DNA from: Kribbella steppae | GTDB taxonomy: Bacteria; Actinomycetota; Actinomycetes; Propionibacteriales; Kribbellaceae | Direction of reading: 5' to 3' | Assembly: GCF_004342025.1 (NCBI RefSeq) | Contig: NZ_SLWN01000007.1 | Location: 401,709-465,708 of the forward strand | DNA: 64,000 nucleotides | Part shown: positions 33,447-41,851 of the stretch, piece by piece | Numbering within the stretch: position 1 is the stretch's first letter | Layout: each line of letters starts with the position of its first letter | The notes under the pieces: model-generated | Seen by the model: only the letters and a program-made list of their open reading frames with translations | What the model was told of the DNA's origin: nothing | Database searches by the model: none | Made by a program: the position numbers and the translations under genes

Positions 33447-34325
33447 TCAGCTGTTGACCCCGACGAGGGCACGGAGCTTCGCCTCCGTGTCCTCGTCGGC
33501 GGCTGTGTAGACGTTGGCGCGGAGATGGCCGAGCTGCGACAGCCACAAGATTGCGGGCTCGACCCGCAGCAGGCCGGCCTTCGGGTGCTCCAGCACCTTG
33601 ATCCGGGTGCTCGGCTCAGCCACTTCGTACCGCTCCCAGAGCTCGGCGAACAGCGATGAACCGGCCAGCAGCCGCTGGGTCAGATCCTGCCACTCCGGCT
33701 CACCCAGATGATCCGCCAGCGCGGCCCGGTAGCCGGCGACCATGTGCACCCTCATCGACACGGAGTCGACGAAGCTGCACCGCCACTCCCTCGACACGAA
33801 GGTGAGCCACAGCATGTTGCGTTCCTCGACCGGGACCTCCCGCAGGTCCAGGACGACCTTGCAGTAGGCGTCGTTGAACGCCAGTACGTCGTAGCGCGAG
33901 TTGACAACCACCGCCGGGTACGGCGAGACGGCGTCGAGCATCTTCTGGATCGACGCGGGCAGGGCCGCGCACTCACCGCGCGTCGGGCCGAGCTGGACCC
34001 CGGCCAACGTGTACAGGTGGTTGCGCTCCTGACGGTCGAGCCGCAGCGTGTTCGAGACCGCCTCGAGCACCTGCACCGACACGTTGATGTCCCGCCCCTG
34101 CTCGAGCCACGTGTACCAGGTGACGCCCACACCGGCGAGCAGCGCGACCTCTTCGCGTCGCAGCCCTGGCGTCCGTCGCCGCCCGCCCGGCGCGAACCCG
34201 ACCTCCTCCGGCCGAATCCGCTCCCGCCTGCTCCGCAGGAATACCCCGAGCTCCCGCCGCTGTACGTCCTTGACCACCTCTGTGACGGTGGGAGAAGTGT
34301 CGGTGGTGGGTGGGAGGGTGTTCAT
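33447..34325 (-). CDS. XRE-family regulator with MmyB-like ligand domain
   Basis: The 292-residue protein has the MmyB-type arrangement: RSRRERIRPEEVGFAPGGRRRTPGLRREEVALLAGVGVTWYTWLEQGRDINVSV (about 30-85) for DNA binding, then PYPAVVVNSRYDVLAFNDAYCKV at about 135-158. ATG 34325 is the family-like start inside a longer open frame. It is divergent from the MFS exporter gene at 34437, the likely target, with 111 bp between starts. Confidence 0.8.
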   Translation of the reverse strand: MNTLPPTTDTSPTVTEVVKDVQRRELGVFLRSRRERIRPEEVGFAPGGRRRTPGLRREEVALLAGVGVTWYTWLEQGRDINVSVQVLEAVSNTLRLDRQERNHLYTLAGVQLGPTRGECAALPASIQKMLDAVSPYPAVVVNSRYDVLAFNDAYCKVVLDLREVPVEERNMLWLTFVSREWRCSFVDSVSMRVHMVAGYRAALADHLGEPEWQDLTQRLLAGSSLFAELWERYEVAEPSTRIKVLEHPKAGLLRVEPAILWLSQLGHLRANVYTAADEDTEAKLRALVGVNS

Positions 34326-34436
34326 GGTGCTCACCGTCCTATGGTGGACCGGAGTAGAGACTGGTTCCAGGTGCTGTGAATACCAGGATAAGCAGACTCT
34401 CACTACCAGGCTCCGGACGGGCGCAGGATAGTTCGC

Positions 34437-35867
34437 ATGACAGAGCTCCACGCCACTCAGGTCGCCGCCCGGCCACGCGCCACCGCGTCGCCGCTGGGAC
34501 CGGTGGCACTCACGACCCTCCTCTTCGGCGCCTTCCTGCCGATGCTCTCCTTCTTCATCATCAACGTCGCCCTGCCCGCGATCGGCTCGGATCTGCACGC
34601 CAGCTCCGGCGAGCTCCAGCTCGTCGTCGGCAGCTACGGCATCGCCAACGCCACCCTGCTGGTGGTCGGCGGCCGGCTGGGCGACGGTTTCGGCCGCAAA
34701 CGCCTGTTCCTGATCGGGCTGACCGGTTTCACCGTCATGTCCCTCATCTGCGCCATCGCCCCGACTATCGGCGTCCTGCTGGCCGCTCGCGTCGTACAGG
34801 GTGCAGCCGCGGCCGCCATGACCCCACAGGTGCTGGCATCCATCACCAGCCTGCTGACCGGCGAACACCGCGCTCGCGCGATGGCTATGTTCGGTGTGGC
34901 CGGTGGAGCCGCAGCAGCCCTCGGTCAGATCCTCGGTGGCGTACTGGTCGAGGCTGATGTCTTCGGGCTGGGCTGGCGTGCTGTGTTCCTCGTCAACGTC
35001 CCGGTGGGCGTTCTGGCCTTGGCTGCCGCGATCCGGCTGCTCCCAGAGACCAAAGCCAACCAGACACATCGAGTGGACCTCGTCGGCGCCGCGCTACTCG
35101 CCTTGACGCTCGTACTGCTGCTCCTGCCCCTCACAGAGGGCCGCCCACTCGGCTGGCCGCTCTGGACGTGGCTCTGCCTCGCCGCAACCATCCCAGCCGT
35201 TGCAGTGCTCGGCTTACACCAGCACCGCGCAGAGCAGTCTGGACAGGCACCACTGATCCCGCCGACGGTACTGCGACTCCGCGCAATGCGGATCGGTCTG
35301 CTGCTCGCGGTCGCGTTCTTCACCACCTTCGGCGGCTTTATGTTCGTGTTCGCCCTCGCGACGCAGGGCGAGGCGCACATGTCCCCACTGGAAGGCGGTC
35401 TGAGCCTGCTGCCGATGGCGGTCGGGTTCCTGATCACGTCCATCTACGGGCCACGGCTGCAGCAGCGGTACGGCGCCAGCCTGATCCTGCGCGGCTGGCT
35501 CGTCCAGGCGGTCGGGTACGCCGTACTCGCCGTCGTCGCCCTCACCCTGTGGCCGGACGTGAACCCCTGGAAGCTCGCAGTACCGATGCTGATCGCCGGG
35601 TTCGGCAGCGGCCTGGTCATGGTGCCACTCATGGGCGTCGTGGTCGGCCAGGTCCCGCCGGCTCAAGCCGGACTGGGCAGCGGCATCCTGCTCACCAGTC
35701 AGCAAACCTGCCTCGCACTGGGTGCCGCCACCGTCGGTACGGCGTACCTGGCGCTGGCAGGCACGTCATGGGGACAGGGCGGGGCACTAGCAGCGGTCGC
35801 ACTGGCCATCACCGCCGTCTCACTGCTGATGACCCCAGTCACGCACCAACTCCGCTCACGCGCCTAG
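34437..35867 (+). CDS. MFS drug exporter, DHA2 (14-helix) type
   Basis: The 476-residue protein has about 14 membrane helices. The DHA2 N-terminus is present: FIINVALPAIGSDLHASSGELQLVVGSYGIANATLLVVGGRLGDGFGRKRLFLIG, with the VVGGRLGDGFGRKR loop between helices 2 and 3, and VVQGAAAAAMTPQVLASI as helix 4. These belong to multidrug exporters such as EmrB/QacA relatives. The divergent XRE gene probably regulates it. A perfect hairpin follows its stop. Confidence 0.88.
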   Translation: MTELHATQVAARPRATASPLGPVALTTLLFGAFLPMLSFFIINVALPAIGSDLHASSGELQLVVGSYGIANATLLVVGGRLGDGFGRKRLFLIGLTGFTVMSLICAIAPTIGVLLAARVVQGAAAAAMTPQVLASITSLLTGEHRARAMAMFGVAGGAAAALGQILGGVLVEADVFGLGWRAVFLVNVPVGVLALAAAIRLLPETKANQTHRVDLVGAALLALTLVLLLLPLTEGRPLGWPLWTWLCLAATIPAVAVLGLHQHRAEQSGQAPLIPPTVLRLRAMRIGLLLAVAFFTTFGGFMFVFALATQGEAHMSPLEGGLSLLPMAVGFLITSIYGPRLQQRYGASLILRGWLVQAVGYAVLAVVALTLWPDVNPWKLAVPMLIAGFGSGLVMVPLMGVVVGQVPPAQAGLGSGILLTSQQTCLALGAATVGTAYLALAGTSWGQGGALAAVALAITAVSLLMTPVTHQLRSRA

Positions 35868-35873
35868 CCACCT

Positions 35874-35915
35874 CGTTGTGTCCGAAGAACTGCCCTCCGT
35901 TCTTCGGACACAACG
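35874..35915. terminator. Perfect 17-bp hairpin between convergent genes
   Basis: CGTTGTGTCCGAAGAAC (35874-35890) pairs fully with GTTCTTCGGACACAACG (35899-35915) around an 8-nt loop. It lies between the MFS exporter (+) and the pentapeptide-repeat gene (-) and can act on both strands. Confidence 0.8.
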
Positions 35916-35916
35916 G

Positions 35917-36702
35917 TTAGGGCCAGTGCGATGGGCGGGTGAAGGCTGGGGGCAGCTTGGTGGCACGGTTGCCGCGAGCGGCGTTGAGCTGGGCCTGGGT
36001 GAGGAAGAGAGCGCCAGTGAGGTCGGCGCCTTCCAGGTTGGCGTCGCGGAGGTCGGCGCCGATCAGGTCCGCCTGGCGGAGGTCAGCATCGCGGAGGTCC
36101 GCGCCGATCAGGTAGGCGCCGCGGAGGTTGGCCTTCTGCAGATCGGCACCGCGGAGGCGGGCCCCGATCAGGTCGGCGCCGCGGCGGTCCTTCTTCTTGG
36201 TCTGCTTGCCGCGGACGAGGTGGCTGGTCTTCAGCAGCAACTCGTTGACCACTGCCCGCTCCGCGACCACGTCGACCGTGGTCAGGTCCGCCGTACGACT
36301 GACCTGCTCGACCCGATCGGCCGCCGTACGGAGCTCGGCACGGATCGGCTGAGACGCCTTGTTTTCCAGGGCTTCCGCGAGGTACCACAACAGCTCGTGC
36401 AGCTGACGCAGGATCGGCAGCGCCTCGAACATCTGCTGCCCCGGCTGCTCGCGCCAACTCTGACCGGCCCGCCGCGAGATCTCCTGCCCGGCACCGAAGC
36501 AGTCGTACACCGTGCAGCCCTGGAAGCCCTTCGGCCGTAGCTTGCTGTGGATCGAGCAGCGGAAGGTGTCGTCGAGATTGGGGCACGGCTCGCCGGCGGC
36601 CTTGTCGATCGCGAAGTCCGCCGACTTACTGAACGTCAGCGCGACACAGCAGAGGCCGAAGCAGCTGCCGCAGTCCGCGCGGAGGTCAGTTCTGCTCAGC
36701 AA
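35917..36702 (-). CDS. YkgJ-like Cys-cluster protein with pentapeptide repeats
   Basis: From TTG 36702 the 261-residue protein has an N-terminal Cys-rich part: RADCGSCFGLCCVAL at about 7-21, then EPCPNL, FRCSIHSKLRPKGFQGC and VYDCFGAG, close to the YkgJ/UPF0153 metal-cluster family. The C-terminal third is a right-handed quadrilateral helix of A(D/N)LxxA pentapeptides from GADLIGARLRGADLQKANL to EGADLTGALF (about 180-235). The start overlaps the end of prfB; GTG 36759 is an alternative. It follows prfB on the same strand. The function is unknown. Confidence 0.7.
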   Translation of the reverse strand: MLSRTDLRADCGSCFGLCCVALTFSKSADFAIDKAAGEPCPNLDDTFRCSIHSKLRPKGFQGCTVYDCFGAGQEISRRAGQSWREQPGQQMFEALPILRQLHELLWYLAEALENKASQPIRAELRTAADRVEQVSRTADLTTVDVVAERAVVNELLLKTSHLVRGKQTKKKDRRGADLIGARLRGADLQKANLRGAYLIGADLRDADLRQADLIGADLRDANLEGADLTGALFLTQAQLNAARGNRATKLPPAFTRPSHWP

Positions 36703-37807
36703 CCGTGTGGCCGGTGCGGCGCCAGCGGATGCCGGCCTCGATGAAGTCGTCGATCTCACCGTCGAAGACGCCGGAGGTGTTGCCGGACTCGTACTGCGTG
36801 CGCAGGTCCTTCACCATCTGGTACGGGTGCAGCACGTAAGAACGCATCTGGTCGCCCCACGAGCCCTGGACGTCACCGCGCAGTGCGTCGATCTGGGCCC
36901 GCTCCTCGGCCTTCTTCAGCGCGAGCAGCTTCGCCTTCAGGATCACCATCGCGCTGGCCTTGTTCTGCAGCTGCGACTTCTCGTTCTGGCAGGACACCAC
37001 GGTGCCGGTCGGGATGTGCGTGATCCGGACCGCGGAGTCGGTCGTGTTGACGCTCTGACCACCTGGGCCGGACGACCGGTACACGTCGATCCGCAGCTCT
37101 TCCTCGGGGACGTCGATCTCGTCGGTCTGCTCCAGCACCGGAACGACCTCGACCGCGGCGAACGACGTCTGCCGGCGGCCCTGGTTGTCGAACGGCGAGA
37201 TCCGGACCAGCCGGTGCGTGCCCGACTCGACACTCAACGTCCCGTACGCGTACGGCGCCTTGACCCCGAACGTGGTCGACTTGAGCCCGGCCTCTTCGGC
37301 GTACGACGTGTCGTACACCTCGGTGCCGTACCCGTGCCGCTCGGCCCAGCGCAGGTACATCCGCTGCAGCATCTCGGCGAAGTCCGCGGCGTCGACACCA
37401 CCGGCGCCGGAGCGGATCGTGACGAGTGCCTCACGTTCGTCGTACTCACCGGACAGCAGCGTGCGGACCTCGAGCGACTGGATCGCCTTGGCCAGCGAGG
37501 CGATCTCCTTCTCCGTCTCGGCCAGGGCGTCCGCGTCGTTCTCCTCGCGGGCGAGCTCGACCAGGACGCCGAGGTCGTCGATCCGGCTGCGCAACGCGGT
37601 CACCCGGTCCACATCGGCCTGCAGGCTGGACAGCCGCGACGTCACCTTCTGCGCGTTCGCCTGGTCGTCCCACAGGTCGGGCGCGGCGACCTGCTCGCCG
37701 AGGTCGGCGATCTCGGAGCGCAGGGCGTCGAGATCGAGCACCTTCTCGATCGAGGTCAGCGTCGCGTCGAGCTGCTTGAGCTCGGCGTCAAAATCCAGTC
37801 CAGCCAC
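36686..37807 (-). CDS. prfB: Peptide chain release factor 2
   Basis: The 373-residue protein is a complete RF2: the GGQ loop in SSGPGGQSVNTTDSAVRITH, the anticodon-like SPF motif in RLVRISPFDNQGRRQTSF and the N-terminal coiled-coil. It ends translation at UAA and UGA. Start GTG 37807 is chosen; the frame is open to a TTG at 37813. There is no internal programmed frameshift as in many bacteria, because the frame is continuous. In many actinobacteria prfB lies next to ftsE, but here it is 24 kb away. Confidence 0.95.
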   Translation of the reverse strand: MAGLDFDAELKQLDATLTSIEKVLDLDALRSEIADLGEQVAAPDLWDDQANAQKVTSRLSSLQADVDRVTALRSRIDDLGVLVELAREENDADALAETEKEIASLAKAIQSLEVRTLLSGEYDEREALVTIRSGAGGVDAADFAEMLQRMYLRWAERHGYGTEVYDTSYAEEAGLKSTTFGVKAPYAYGTLSVESGTHRLVRISPFDNQGRRQTSFAAVEVVPVLEQTDEIDVPEEELRIDVYRSSGPGGQSVNTTDSAVRITHIPTGTVVSCQNEKSQLQNKASAMVILKAKLLALKKAEERAQIDALRGDVQGSWGDQMRSYVLHPYQMVKDLRTQYESGNTSGVFDGEIDDFIEAGIRWRRTGHTVAEQN

Positions 37808-37825
37808 AACCAAGCAGACTACCCG

Positions 37826-38449
37826 CTAGTCGGTGGTTGCCGTTAACAAGCCGTGACGTAGAACGCCGAAGACCTGTGCGGTCGCGTGCTCCAACTCTCG
37901 CTGCACCTGCTGTAGCTGACCTGCCGTCGCGTTGTCGGGCAACAGTCGCATCAGCTCTTCTTCCAGCACCTTCTGGGCAGCCACGAACTGCGCGGCGATC
38001 AACCTGCTGGTCAGGTGGCTGGGATTCCGCTCCTCGAGCGCCTCGGTCAGCAACGTCTCCATCTCGGCGGCGTTCAACCGGCGACGCGCCAGCAGCGCCG
38101 GGCTGTCCTCGATGGTGCGGACGAACTGCTTCCAGGTGGCCAGGTGGCCGGCCTCCAGCCGCTCGCGGATCTCAGCCAGGTAGTGCGCCTCCAGTAGATC
38201 CACCGGATCCGCCCCGTCACTCGCCGCCCGGATCGCCCGCGCCGGGCCCTGCCACCACCCCTGCTCGTCGAAGAACAGGTCCTCCTTGGTCGGGAAGTGG
38301 TTGAACACCGTCTGTACGGCGACGTCCGCCGTGCGCGCCACCTCCGCGACCGTCACCGCGTCGAACCCACGCTCCAGGAACAGCGCGGTCGCCACGTCCG
38401 AGATCGCCTGCCGCGTCTGCTGCTTCTTCCGCTCCCGCCGGCCTTCCAT
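37826..38449 (-). CDS. TetR-family regulator
   Basis: The 207-residue protein has a TetR HTH: RQAISDVATALFLERGFDAVTVAEVARTADVAVQTVFNHFPTKEDLFF (about 13-60). It is divergent from the NmrA-like gene, and TGTAGTCACTACA lies in the 70-bp gap, so it probably represses both. The gene ends 19 bp before prfB starts. The ligand is unknown. Confidence 0.85.
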   Translation of the reverse strand: MEGRRERKKQQTRQAISDVATALFLERGFDAVTVAEVARTADVAVQTVFNHFPTKEDLFFDEQGWWQGPARAIRAASDGADPVDLLEAHYLAEIRERLEAGHLATWKQFVRTIEDSPALLARRRLNAAEMETLLTEALEERNPSHLTSRLIAAQFVAAQKVLEEELMRLLPDNATAGQLQQVQRELEHATAQVFGVLRHGLLTATTD

Positions 38450-38489
38450 TCGACAGATCGTAGAGCAGCTGCTTTACTTCATCCAATCT

Positions 38490-38502
38490 TGTAGTCACTA
38501 CA
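38490..38502. promoter_or_regulatory. Operator between tetR and the NmrA-like gene
   Basis: TGTAGTCACTACA has perfect 6-bp arms around one central base. It lies 41 bp from the tetR start and 18 bp from the NmrA-like start, so binding would affect both promoters. The link to the adjacent TetR protein is inference. Confidence 0.55.
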
Positions 38503-38519
38503 CTTTTGGAGCTAATCCA

Positions 38520-39329
38520 ATGACGATTCTGGTCACCGGTGCCCGCGGCACGATCGCCCGCGCCGTCATCACCGCGCTCAGCGCCGCCGGCCACCCCGTC
38601 CGCATCGCGAGCCGCGAGCCATCCGCCGTACCCGATGCTGTTGTGTACGACCCCAGCGATCCCGGACCGGCGCTGCGCGACATCAGCCAGGTCTTCCTGT
38701 ATGCCGATCCGTCCTCAGCGCCGGCGTTCGTCGCGGCAGCCGAGGCCGCCGGGGTGAAGCAGGTCGTACTGCTCTCCTCGTTGGCGTCGCACGCCGACAA
38801 TCCCGGCGACCCGCACGCCGAGACCGAACGCATCATCGGCAGCGGCGCGTACGCCACGACCTTCCTCCAGCCGGGCACGTTCATGAGCAACGCGAGGTTC
38901 TGGTCGTACCAGGTCCGCGCGACCGGTCAGATCCGCCTGCCGTACCTCGACGCCGAGGAAGCACCGATCCACGAGCAGGACATCGCCGACGCCGCGCTCC
39001 GCGTCCTCCTCGACGGCCCCGGCAACGGCCACGACGGCCGCGCCTACGCCCTCACCGGCCCCGAATCGATGACGCGCCGGCGCCAGATCCAGCTCATCAC
39101 CGACGTCACCGGCAACCCCATCCACGCGATCGACCTCACCCCCGACCAGGCCCGCATCGAACTGGCCGCCACCATGCGCAACCCGGCCCAACTCGAACAC
39201 CTGATGTCCTACTGGGCCTCCCGCGTAGGCGTCCCCCACCCCATCGAGCCCACGGTAGAACTCCTCACCACCCACCCCGCCCGCCCCTTCACCACCTGGC
39301 TCAAGGACAACCCCACCGCCTTCGCCTAA
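38520..39329 (+). CDS. NmrA-like NAD(P)-binding protein
   Basis: The 269-residue protein has a Rossmann N-terminus (MTILVTGARGTIARAVITALSAAGHPVRIASR) with GxxGxxA and the atypical SDR sequence GVKQVVLLSSLASHAD, then LQPGTFMSNA. The C-terminal half is typical of NmrA/QOR2-type redox sensors and quinone reductases. ATG 38520 is chosen because the TetR operator lies just before it. It may reduce a small carbonyl or sense NADP; the substrate is unknown. Confidence 0.8.
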   Translation: MTILVTGARGTIARAVITALSAAGHPVRIASREPSAVPDAVVYDPSDPGPALRDISQVFLYADPSSAPAFVAAAEAAGVKQVVLLSSLASHADNPGDPHAETERIIGSGAYATTFLQPGTFMSNARFWSYQVRATGQIRLPYLDAEEAPIHEQDIADAALRVLLDGPGNGHDGRAYALTGPESMTRRRQIQLITDVTGNPIHAIDLTPDQARIELAATMRNPAQLEHLMSYWASRVGVPHPIEPTVELLTTHPARPFTTWLKDNPTAFA

Positions 39330-39341
39330 CCCGCGCGTGGG

Positions 39342-39803
39342 TCAGCGGATGGGGACGACAGCGGCGGCTTCGGAGGCGATGTCGGCGGAGCCTTGCCAGC
39401 CGGGCGGTTCGAACGGCAAGTCGACGGTCGAGGTCAGGCGTACGGTCACCGTCGTACCGGCGACGTCCGCCGACCAGTCCAGCCCGTCAAACCTGTTGCT
39501 AGCAGCAACTTGGTCCAGGTACTCCGCGGTCAGCCGGCGGGCCTCGTCCGGATCGATCTCCGCGGTGCCGTCTGCCGCTGGTTGCGCGTAGATCGCCGCC
39601 AGACCGTTCGCCGCCGCCAGTACGGCGCCATCGGCGGTCGCATCCAGATCTCGCCGTACCAAGAACACCTTCGAGATGTCCGTCACCACGACGATCATCA
39701 ACAACACGATCGCCATGAACCCGATGATCAGAACAGTCATCTGTCCGCGCTCATCGGCTTCCCGCCGCCGCACAAACCTCCGGCAATCCGGCAGCGAGTT
39801 CAT
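39342..39803 (-). CDS. Tad pilus assembly protein, TadG-like
   Basis: The 153-residue protein has the TadG-like N-terminus: DERGQMTVLIIGFMAIVLLMIVVVTDISKVFLVRRDLDATADGAVLAAANG, one membrane helix and an external part of about 90 residues. ATG 39803 overlaps the stop of the preceding TadE gene. It is the last gene of the tad operon, and may form part of the outer pilus basal structure. Confidence 0.7.
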   Translation of the reverse strand: MNSLPDCRRFVRRREADERGQMTVLIIGFMAIVLLMIVVVTDISKVFLVRRDLDATADGAVLAAANGLAAIYAQPAADGTAEIDPDEARRLTAEYLDQVAASNRFDGLDWSADVAGTTVTVRLTSTVDLPFEPPGWQGSADIASEAAAVVPIR

Positions 39804-40267
39804 CCCGTGCCCTTGGCTTCGCGGTAATCGCCGTACGGCTCGGTGTGCGACGCGCTGATGTGCACAGCCGGAGGCTCACCGCCGAGTGCATCGGGGATGA
39901 GCGGCAGCCGCACGTCGGTGTTCAGCGTGACGGTGACGGTCGAGCCCGGCTCCAGACACGCGGGATTGCAACTGATGGACAACTGGTCGGAGCTGAGCTC
40001 CATCCCCTGGTCCTGCATCGACAGCCGCGCCGCCTCGAACGCTCGCGCGCGCGCCTCATCCTCCGACAGTCCGGCCGGCACGATGATGAACGCGCGCCCG
40101 GCCGCCCGGGTCGCCGCCGTCGCGCCGTACGACGCCCGCTGGACGTCGAACACCGCCAACATCACGTAGACCAACGGCACCATCAACAACAACGCCAACC
40201 AGGAGAACTCGACCACTGCGCTCCCCCGCTCACCCCGCCGGAACCGCGGCCGAAAGATCCAGCTCAC
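39800..40267 (-). CDS. TadE-family pilus protein
   Basis: The 155-residue protein has a TadE leader RRGERGSAVVEFSWLALLLMVPLVYVML and an external part with two cysteines (SCNPAC). GTG 40267 overlaps the upstream TadE stop (GTGA); a longer frame goes back to 40324. TadE proteins are pseudopilins processed at the same type of leader as Flp. The gene is coupled at both ends to its neighbours. Confidence 0.75.
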   Translation of the reverse strand: MSWIFRPRFRRGERGSAVVEFSWLALLLMVPLVYVMLAVFDVQRASYGATAATRAAGRAFIIVPAGLSEDEARARAFEAARLSMQDQGMELSSDQLSISCNPACLEPGSTVTVTLNTDVRLPLIPDALGGEPPAVHISASHTEPYGDYREAKGTG

Positions 40268-40701
40268 TCGCCGGTCTCCTTTACCGCATGGCCCTCGATG
40301 CTGAAGTCGATACCGGGTCCCCACAGACCGAGCGGGGGCATGTGCGCCTTCACGACGACCCGTACACCCGGCTGGCCGGCAACGTCGGTTTCCTCAGCCA
40401 CCACCGAGTCGATCAACTGGTCGTTCACCACCCCGTCGACCAGCTCCCGCGTCCGCGCCTCACCATCCGCCGGCTCCCGGTTCAGCACCGCCGCATAATG
40501 CGCCCCCTCCGACGCCGCAGCCACGATGGTGTTCCGCACGTACAGGTACAACCCGACCTGCAAGATCCCCAGAAACAAAGGCACCACAAGCATCGAAACC
40601 AGCACAAAGTCCACCACTGCGGATCCACGCTCGTCCCGCACAGCAGCGACTCTGGGCACGGCGCGGCCACCCGTTGGCGAACGACGGCGGGCAAGCTGCA
40701 T
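40264..40701 (-). CDS. TadE-family pilus protein
   Basis: The 145-residue protein carries the classic RDERGSAVVDFVLVSMLVVPLFLGILQVGLYLYVRN TadE segment at about 22-58 with one helix. The first base of the Flp-like gene's stop is the last base of its start codon (TAATG). The tail of about 85 residues is external. It is the first of the two TadE genes of the cluster. Confidence 0.78.
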   Translation of the reverse strand: MQLARRRSPTGGRAVPRVAAVRDERGSAVVDFVLVSMLVVPLFLGILQVGLYLYVRNTIVAAASEGAHYAAVLNREPADGEARTRELVDGVVNDQLIDSVVAEETDVAGQPGVRVVVKAHMPPLGLWGPGIDFSIEGHAVKETGE

Positions 40702-40898
40702 TACTTGTTGGTGACTGAGTTCAGAGCTTCTTGGAGCATTCTCGACAGTTGTGGGCCGGCGATGGCCCAGATGCCGACGACCAGGCCGGCAGTCATCACG
40801 GTGATGAGTACCCAGCCGGGGACGTCGCCGCGCTCCTTTCGTGCGGGGCGTGGCGCCAGGACCAGCGCCACGAACAGTTTCGTCAGCAGTAACGGCAT
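40701..40898 (-). CDS. Flp-like pilin, atypical leader
   Basis: The 65-residue protein has a basic N-terminus with KERG, followed by DVPGWVLITVMTAGLVVGIWAIAGPQLSRML, one helix and a short tail. Its size and position between tadC and the tadE genes fit Flp. The usual Glu five residues after the processing Gly is missing (Trp here), so prepilin processing may be atypical. Start ATG 40898. Confidence 0.6.
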   Translation of the reverse strand: MPLLLTKLFVALVLAPRPARKERGDVPGWVLITVMTAGLVVGIWAIAGPQLSRMLQEALNSVTNK

Positions 40899-40912
40899 GA
40901 CCTCTCCTCAGT

Positions 40913-41851
40913 TCATCCGGCGATCAACCGGATTCCGACAGCGCCTGGATAGAAGGCGAAAGCGATGGTCACCGGCAGCACGAGGAACACCACCGGGATC
41001 ATCATGGCGACTTCCCGGCGCGCGCCGGACTCGATCAACTCACGCCGCCCGGCCTCACGAATGTCACCCGCTTGAGCCCGCAGTACGTCGGCCAGCGGGG
41101 TACCGCGTTCGAGTGCGACCGCCAGTCCGTCCGCGAACCGCGACAACGCCAGCAGACCGGTCCGGTCCGCCAGCCCGTCGAGCGCGCGGACGAGCGTCTC
41201 ACCCGCGCGGGTCTCGCCCAGCACCCGCTTCAGTTCCTCGGCGAGCTCTCCTCGACACGACCGAGCCACCCGATCGAGCGCCGCGGCCGGTCCCTCGCCG
41301 GCCGCGACCGACAAGGCCAGCAACTCCGCGACGGTCGGCAACTCCGCGAGCAGTCTTCGCTCGCGACGTCGTACCTGCGTGGTCAGATAGGTGTCGCGGG
41401 CAAGCACTCCGAGTACGCCGAGCAGGCCGCAGAACAGCAGCATGCCGACCGGGTTCCCGACGCCGAAGGACAACGCGACGATCGAGACCACAAGTGCGAA
41501 CCCGAAGCAGGCCGTTCCCCACAGCAACTGCTCGATCCGGAACTCTTCGACCGTTCGCTCGATCCCGGCACGTGACAACCGGCGGCGGATCGAACCAGCA
41601 CCGCCGAGCAACCGCTCCAACCGCGTCGCACCCGCCCGCAGCGACGGCCCGAACAGCCGCACGATCGCGTAGAACGGCGAGTTGGAGTCGACCACACCAA
41701 GAAACACATCCGCGCCACCGAGATCCCGCAGGTACGGCGCAACCCGGTCATCAACCGACGGCCGCCGCAAGAACGGCAACCGGCGAACCACCAACAACAG
41801 CCCAGCCCCGAACACCCCACCAAGCACGGCACCCAACACCACAGGACTCAT
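40913..41851 (-). CDS. tadC: Tad inner-membrane platform protein TadC
   Basis: The 312-residue protein has helices at both ends and the type II secretion F-like pair LLALSVAAGEGPAAALDRVARSC at about 175-197 and LADVLRAQAGDIREAGRRELIESGARREVAMMIP at about 253-286. It overlaps tadB by 4 bp (ATGA). It serves as an inner-membrane scaffold for pilus assembly. Confidence 0.85.
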   Translation of the reverse strand: MSPVVLGAVLGGVFGAGLLLVVRRLPFLRRPSVDDRVAPYLRDLGGADVFLGVVDSNSPFYAIVRLFGPSLRAGATRLERLLGGAGSIRRRLSRAGIERTVEEFRIEQLLWGTACFGFALVVSIVALSFGVGNPVGMLLFCGLLGVLGVLARDTYLTTQVRRRERRLLAELPTVAELLALSVAAGEGPAAALDRVARSCRGELAEELKRVLGETRAGETLVRALDGLADRTGLLALSRFADGLAVALERGTPLADVLRAQAGDIREAGRRELIESGARREVAMMIPVVFLVLPVTIAFAFYPGAVGIRLIAG

